Assembly: GCA_959020035.1 (NCBI GenBank)
Contig: CAUEQX010000056.1
Location: 1 to 11,077, forward strand
Origin: an uncultured Collinsella sp.
Lineage (GTDB): Bacteria > Actinomycetota > Coriobacteriia > Coriobacteriales > Coriobacteriaceae
Direction of reading: 5' to 3'
DNA: 11,077 bases
Shown: positions 7,518 through 11,077 of the stretch, one piece after another
Position numbering within the stretch: position 1 is the first letter of the stretch
How the letters are laid out: each line of letters starts with the position of its first letter
Notes under the pieces: model-generated
Databases searched by the model: none
What the model saw: only the letters and a program-made list of their open reading frames with translations
What the model was told of the DNA's origin: nothing
Translations under genes and position numbers: made by a program

Positions 7518-9695
7518 ATGTCCGAGCTGTGCTCCGTGCCGCGCGTCTCGGAGCGTTTTGCCCAGAGCAATGCGCTCGACGAGGATATCGCGCGACTCAA
7601 ATTTGTTTCGGGTAAACGTGAGGAGGCCCTTCGCCGTCTGGGAATTCGGACGGTGGGGGACCTCCTTCTCCATATTCCCCATCGCTACTTGGACTTCACT
7701 CGCTCGTGGTCCATCGAGATGGCGCCCATCGGCACCGTGTGCACCATCATCGCCACCGTCAATCGTATTGTTCAAAAGCAGCCCCGTCCGCACATGCAGG
7801 TGACCGAGGTCTCGCTCGTGGACGAGACGGGCGTGCTGCAAGTCGCCTTTTTCCGTCAGCCCTGGATTGCCCAGCAGCTTAAGCAGGGTGACCGCCTGGC
7901 CGTGATGGGCAAGGTCGAGTTTGCCTACGGCTTTAAGCAGATGGCCTCGCCTCACTTTGAAAAGCTCGAGGACGGACGCGCCGCGGGTACCATTTTGCCG
8001 GTCCATTACGTGAGCGATGGCGTGAGTCAGGCATGGATGCGCCGTATCGTGAGCGGTGCGCTCGAAGCGGTCGCCAATCCGTTCGATCCCATTCCCGCGC
8101 CGCTGCGCGCAAAGCGGAAGCTCATGAGCAATGCCCGTGCGCTGCGCTCGATCCACTTCCCCTCGAGCATTGCCGAGCGCGACATCGCGCGCCGGCGTCT
8201 TGCCTACGAGGAGTGTCTCTACTTGCAGCTCGCTCTGCGTCTTCGCAACGATGGCGGTATGGTCGACGTGGTGCCTTATGCGCATGCCTCGGGCGAGCAT
8301 TTGGCTGCGCTTAAACAGACCCTGCCGTTTTCGCTGAGCGATGAGCAGGAGGCTGCATTTCAAGACATCCTGCACGACATGTGCGATGGCGGTCGCGTGA
8401 TGAACCGTCTGCTGCTGGGCGACGTCGGTACCGGTAAGACCGCCGTTGCCGCCTGCGCGTTGGCGGTTGCGGCCGATAGCGGCACCCAAGCCTGCGTTAT
8501 GGCGCCCACGGGCGTGCTGGCGCGTCAATACGCCGATAAGACCGGCCCCTTGCTCTCGCAGGCTGGCATGACCTGGGCGCTCCTGACAGGTGCCACGCCG
8601 GCGGCCGAGCGTGAGCAGATTCATGCTCGGCTCCAGTCTGGCGAGCTCGACGTACTCTTTGGTACCCATGCGGTGCTTTCGGAGAACGTCACGTTCAAGC
8701 ATTTATCGCTTGTGGTGATCGACGAGCAGCACCGCTTTGGCGTAGGCCAGCGTAACGCTTTACGCGCAAAAGGCCCGGGTGCCGACTTGCTGGTCATGAC
8801 TGCCACGCCGATTCCGCGCACGCTGGCGCTTTCGGTGTACGGCGACCTGGATACGAGCATCATCCGCCATCGTCCCGTTCCGGGTGCCGGCGTGACGACG
8901 CGCGTCCTCACCGAGTCGAGTCGCGACCTGGCCTATGGCGCCATTCGCGAGGCGCACGAAAACGGGCAGCAAGCCTACGTGATCTGTCCGCTCGTGGAGC
9001 CGAGCGATTCGGCCGATGAACTCGAAGACGTACCCGGCATCGCTCGCGACGACGAAGGCCGCGTGACCGTGCCTGTGCCGTTGCATGACACAGCGACCGA
9101 GCTCGATCGCCTTCGTCTGGCATTGCCGGGGCTTACCATCGAGCGTCTTCATGGCCGCATGCCGGCAGGGGAGAAGGACCGGGTTATCGATGCCTTTAAG
9201 CGTGGCGAGATCGACGTGCTCGTCTCGACCACGGTGGTCGAGGTGGGCGTTGACGTGCCCAACGCCACCGTCATGGTCATCGAGAATGGTGAGCGCTTTG
9301 GTTTGGCGGCCTTGCACCAGCTGCGCGGGCGCGTAGGCCGCGGCAGCGTGTCGGGTACGTGCCTGGTCATGACGCATTCCAAGGGCAACGGCGGCGCGTC
9401 GGCGGCACAAGACCGCCTCCAGTCGCTCGAGAAGACCTCGGACGGCTTTACGCTCGCCCAGATGGACCTGCGTCTGCGCCACGAGGGCGAAATCCTGGGT
9501 TACCGCCAGCATGGCGGCGTGACCTTGCGCTTTGTTGACCTCGATGCCGACGAGGAATTGATCGAGTGGGCCCATTTGGACGCGGTCGAGCTCTTGCGGT
9601 ATGCTTGCAACCTTGACTCCGTGGCGACTCGTCCCTTGCGCGATGCAGTCGCCACGCGGTATCGACACATCTTTAAGGAGGTCAGCGGAGGATGA
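7518..9695 (+). CDS. recG: ATP-dependent DNA helicase RecG
   Basis: RecG is a double-strand DNA translocase that reverses stalled replication forks and processes branched DNA. The 725-residue product has the N-terminal wedge/OB region (GIRTVGDLLLHIPHRYLD near residue 40) and a superfamily 2 motor. Motif I is GDVGTGKT (301-308), Ia is APTGVLARQY, motif II is DEQH (402-405) followed by RFGVGQRNALR, and motif III is TATPIPRT (from 428). Motif V is STTVVEVGVDVPNA and motif VI is QLRGRVGRG (R603-G609). The C-terminal segment DGFTLAQMDLRLRHEGEILG (from 642) matches the RecG region before the TRG motif, but with RHEGE in place of the usual RGPGE. Start ATG 7518 has only a weak AGG upstream, so translation may be coupled to fakA. 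It overlaps rsmD by 4 nt (ATGA). Confidence 0.96.
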   Translation: MSELCSVPRVSERFAQSNALDEDIARLKFVSGKREEALRRLGIRTVGDLLLHIPHRYLDFTRSWSIEMAPIGTVCTIIATVNRIVQKQPRPHMQVTEVSLVDETGVLQVAFFRQPWIAQQLKQGDRLAVMGKVEFAYGFKQMASPHFEKLEDGRAAGTILPVHYVSDGVSQAWMRRIVSGALEAVANPFDPIPAPLRAKRKLMSNARALRSIHFPSSIAERDIARRRLAYEECLYLQLALRLRNDGGMVDVVPYAHASGEHLAALKQTLPFSLSDEQEAAFQDILHDMCDGGRVMNRLLLGDVGTGKTAVAACALAVAADSGTQACVMAPTGVLARQYADKTGPLLSQAGMTWALLTGATPAAEREQIHARLQSGELDVLFGTHAVLSENVTFKHLSLVVIDEQHRFGVGQRNALRAKGPGADLLVMTATPIPRTLALSVYGDLDTSIIRHRPVPGAGVTTRVLTESSRDLAYGAIREAHENGQQAYVICPLVEPSDSADELEDVPGIARDDEGRVTVPVPLHDTATELDRLRLALPGLTIERLHGRMPAGEKDRVIDAFKRGEIDVLVSTTVVEVGVDVPNATVMVIENGERFGLAALHQLRGRVGRGSVSGTCLVMTHSKGNGGASAAQDRLQSLEKTSDGFTLAQMDLRLRHEGEILGYRQHGGVTLRFVDLDADEELIEWAHLDAVELLRYACNLDSVATRPLRDAVATRYRHIFKEVSGG

Positions 9696-10348
9696 GAATC
9701 ATCGGCGGCGAATGGCGCGGTCGTAAGATCGAAGAGCCCCGTGGTCGCGATGTCACCCGCCCCACGACCGATCGCGTGCGCGAGGCGTGCGCATCTATGG
9801 TCATGTCGGCATTCGACTTCGATCTGGACGAGGTCCGCGTGTTGGATGCCTTTGGCGGCTCCGGCGCCTTGGGCATTGAGATGCTCTCGCGTGGTGCCCG
9901 CTCGCTCACCACGTTCGAGATCGATCGCAACGCTGCTCGTCTGATTACCAAGAATATCGAGTCGCTGTGCCGTGACCGTGCGCGTTGGCGCGTGGTGGGC
10001 GGCGACGTGCTGGCAAACGCCTCGCGCGGCCGCGTGCCGGGCGGTCCCTTTGACCTGGTCCTGCTCGACCCGCCCTATGCTTTTGGCGCCGAGCCGGTCG
10101 AGGAACTGCTGCAGAATCTGGCCCAGCAGGGTCTGCTTGCAGCTGGCGCTTATGCCCTGTTTGAGCATGCCGCCGCCGATGCGGGCGCGCATCCGGCAGA
10201 CTTTGAGACTGTACGTGAGAAGCGCTACGGCATTACCTCGGTCGACCTGCTTCGTTGGGCCGGCGATGACGATGGTGAGGGCGATAGCGCCGGCGTAGAT
10301 GCCGACAACAACGATGCCACGACGTTTCAGGAGGACGCCCATGAATGA
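9692..10348 (+). CDS. rsmD: 16S rRNA (guanine(966)-N2)-methyltransferase RsmD
   Basis: RsmD methylates G966 of 16S rRNA in the small ribosomal subunit using S-adenosylmethionine. The family start MRIIGGEWRGRKIEEPRG is followed by RPTTDRVREA, the SAM-binding motif DAFGGSGALGIE (from residue 52), an acidic FEID loop, and the catalytic LDPPY (D126-Y129) seen in N2-guanine methyltransferases. The methyltransferase domain ends near W189. Residues about 190-218 form an acidic, low-complexity tail not usual for RsmD, whose last codons overlap the coaD ribosome binding site and start. The start ATG 9692 is preceded by AAGGAGG at 9675-9681 and overlaps the recG stop. rsmD directly before coaD is a widespread arrangement. 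Confidence 0.95.
   Translation: MRIIGGEWRGRKIEEPRGRDVTRPTTDRVREACASMVMSAFDFDLDEVRVLDAFGGSGALGIEMLSRGARSLTTFEIDRNAARLITKNIESLCRDRARWRVVGGDVLANASRGRVPGGPFDLVLLDPPYAFGAEPVEELLQNLAQQGLLAAGAYALFEHAAADAGAHPADFETVREKRYGITSVDLLRWAGDDDGEGDSAGVDADNNDATTFQEDAHE
10329..10334 (+). promoter_or_regulatory. Shine-Dalgarno site that fixes the coaD start
   Basis: AGGAGG lies inside the 3' end of rsmD, 6 nt before ATG 10341. A longer in-frame start at ATG 10299 would add 14 residues rich in Thr, Arg and Pro that are read from the rsmD tail, and has no comparable site, so ATG 10341 is preferred. Confidence 0.85.
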
Positions 10349-10838
10349 TACCATCAACCGCGTGATCGTCCCGGGCACCTTCGATCCCATCACGTTTGGC
10401 CATATCGATGTGATCCGCCGCGCCCGCCGCATCTTTCCCAGCGTGATCGTCGCCGTGGCCGAATCGCAGGGTAAAAACGGTGTGGGCACCACGTTTATGC
10501 TCGATGAGCGCGTGGCGCTGGCCCGCGAGGCGCTCGGTGATATCGACGGCGTCGAGGTCCTGCCCTTTACCGGCCTCTTGGTCGACTTCGCTCGTGAGCA
10601 GGGGGCGGGGGCCGTGGTCAAGGGTCTGCGCGCCATGACCGACTTTGAGTATGAGCTGCAGCAGGCCGACCTTAAGTATCGCTTGGATAGCGCGCTGGAG
10701 TCCAGTTTTGTCATGAGTGCGCCGCAGTATGGCTATATCTCGAGCTCTGTCGTTCGCCAGATCGCCTCGCTCGGCAGCGATGTATCGACGTTTGTGCCGC
10801 CCAACGTGGTCGAAGCGCTCAGACATCGCTTTTCGTGA
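10341..10838 (+). CDS. coaD: Pantetheine-phosphate adenylyltransferase CoaD
   Basis: CoaD joins ATP and 4'-phosphopantetheine to make dephospho-CoA, the penultimate step of coenzyme A synthesis, in the cytosol. From ATG 10341 the product is 165 residues, the standard size. It has the nucleotidyltransferase motif GTFDPITFGH (residues 12-21, with T18 and H21 forming TxxGH), K45 in the loop before LDER, and KGLRAMTDFEYE from K94. The C-terminal ISSSVVRQIA has S134-S136, which contact nucleotide phosphates in the family. The helix after FEYE reads LQQADLKYRL where many homologues have QMAxMNxxL, a modest divergence. It overlaps the rsmD stop by 8 nt (ATGAATGA), implying coupled translation. No terminator hairpin with a T-tract follows, and a separate promoter lies downstream. 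Confidence 0.96.
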   Translation: MNDTINRVIVPGTFDPITFGHIDVIRRARRIFPSVIVAVAESQGKNGVGTTFMLDERVALAREALGDIDGVEVLPFTGLLVDFAREQGAGAVVKGLRAMTDFEYELQQADLKYRLDSALESSFVMSAPQYGYISSSVVRQIASLGSDVSTFVPPNVVEALRHRFS

Positions 10839-10841
10839 CGT

Positions 10842-10871
10842 TTCTTATTGCCTGGTGGCATGTGGTAAACT
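10842..10871 (+). promoter_or_regulatory. Probable extended -10 promoter for the SepIVA-like gene
   Basis: TGG-TAAACT (TGn at 10863-10865, hexamer 10866-10871) is an extended -10 element. TTCTTA at 10842-10847 gives a weak -35 with an 18-bp spacer. Initiation near 10878 would give a leader of about 29 nt. The design matches the rpoD promoter. A small hairpin, TGCC-TGGT-GGCA (10849-10860), lies between the two hexamers; its meaning is unclear. Confidence 0.5.
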
Positions 10872-10906
10872 AGCACGATGATATGTTACCTATGAAAGGA
10901 GACCGG

Positions 10907-11077
10907 ATGCCGGGCGAGAATTTTCCTGGCGATAGGATCGTCAGCTTGGTCGATGAGCTCGAAGGGCTGATCGAGGAAGCCAAGCCGCCTTTCGGCAAAA
11001 ACGCTCAGTTCAAGGTCATCGACGCCGACGTGTTCTTCAACATCCTCGACGAGATCCGCATGAGCTATCCCGAGGAG
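10907..11077 (+). CDS. SepIVA/DivIVA-like coiled-coil protein, N-terminal part (3' end outside window)
   Basis: The first 57 codons of a gene that runs off the right edge. The start ATG 10907 is set by AAAGGAG at 10895-10901, 5 nt upstream; an in-frame ATG at 10892 overlaps that site and is rejected. The product begins with a helix SLVDELEGLIEEAK, then a short basic loop (PPFGKNAQFK), then VIDADVFFNILDEIRMSYPEE. A leading helix, a strand-like VID segment and an LLD-x-LR-x-x-x-P-E-E-type motif resemble actinobacterial SepIVA/DivIVA-domain proteins (often annotated as ATPase or cell-division initiation protein), which act at the septum or growth pole. In actinobacteria such genes commonly lie near coaD and before a DUF177-rpmF-rnc group. 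Only the N-terminus is visible and no catalytic motif is present, so the function is inferred from pattern and context. Confidence 0.6.
   Translation, partial: MPGENFPGDRIVSLVDELEGLIEEAKPPFGKNAQFKVIDADVFFNILDEIRMSYPEE

Noticed and set aside
5331..8702. A 1123-codon open frame on the minus strand across asp23, fakA and recG.
   Set aside because: It is codon-aligned antisense to three + strand genes that share one frame. Its stops would need TTA, CTA or TCA codons in those genes, which this GC-rich genome avoids. It ends exactly at a TTA in recG (8703). Its translation is low-complexity His/Gly/Arg/Leu/Asp and matches no family I recognise.
9500..10714. A 404-codon minus-strand open frame opposite recG, rsmD and coaD.
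   Set aside because: A shadow of three well-supported genes; no family motif and no ribosome binding site logic.

Overview
This 11 kb window is a compact housekeeping region of a GC-rich bacterium. Every gene lies on the + strand and intergenic gaps are short. The proteins read like those of a class Coriobacteriia actinobacterium, probably Collinsella or a close relative. Three things suggest this: strong use of GC-ending codons, an actinobacterial SepIVA/DivIVA-like gene after coaD, and an Asp-rich then Arg/Lys-rich N-terminus in the primary sigma factor. The genus is inferred from sequence style only; no search was run.

Layout. Positions 1-3545 hold a tightly overlapping run: the 3' end of truB (tRNA pseudouridine-55 synthase), ribF (riboflavin kinase/FAD synthetase) and dnaG (primase). 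A 110-nt gap with a probable extended -10 promoter leads to rpoD (primary sigma factor, 3656-5005), so dnaG and rpoD are adjacent as in the classical macromolecular-synthesis operon. After rpoD come a terminator hairpin, a 56-nt near-perfect palindrome resembling an interspersed repeat, and a self-contained tRNA-Asn(GTT) unit with its own UP-element-like tract, promoter and Rho-independent terminator. A second run follows: an Asp23/Gls24 protein, a FakA/YloV-type DAK kinase, recG, rsmD and coaD. After coaD an extended -10 promoter precedes a gene that runs off the window, probably a SepIVA/DivIVA-like coiled-coil protein.

How the genes work together. The first run covers tRNA modification, flavin cofactor synthesis, replication priming and transcription initiation. 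The second covers envelope stress, fatty-acid phosphorylation, stalled-fork repair, 16S rRNA methylation and coenzyme A synthesis. Overlapping stop/start pairs (truB/ribF, ribF/dnaG, recG/rsmD, rsmD/coaD) suggest translational coupling. Starts are revised by Shine-Dalgarno placement for rpoD (GTG 3656), asp23 (GTG 5463) and coaD (ATG 10341).

I found no mobile gene, CRISPR array, toxin-antitoxin or defence system, and no convincing new multi-gene system. The most noteworthy non-coding item is the palindrome at 5054-5109. No stretch longer than 300 bases lacks a gene: 5006-5193 holds the terminator, palindrome and tRNA promoter, and 5269-5462 holds the tRNA terminator and the asp23 leader.
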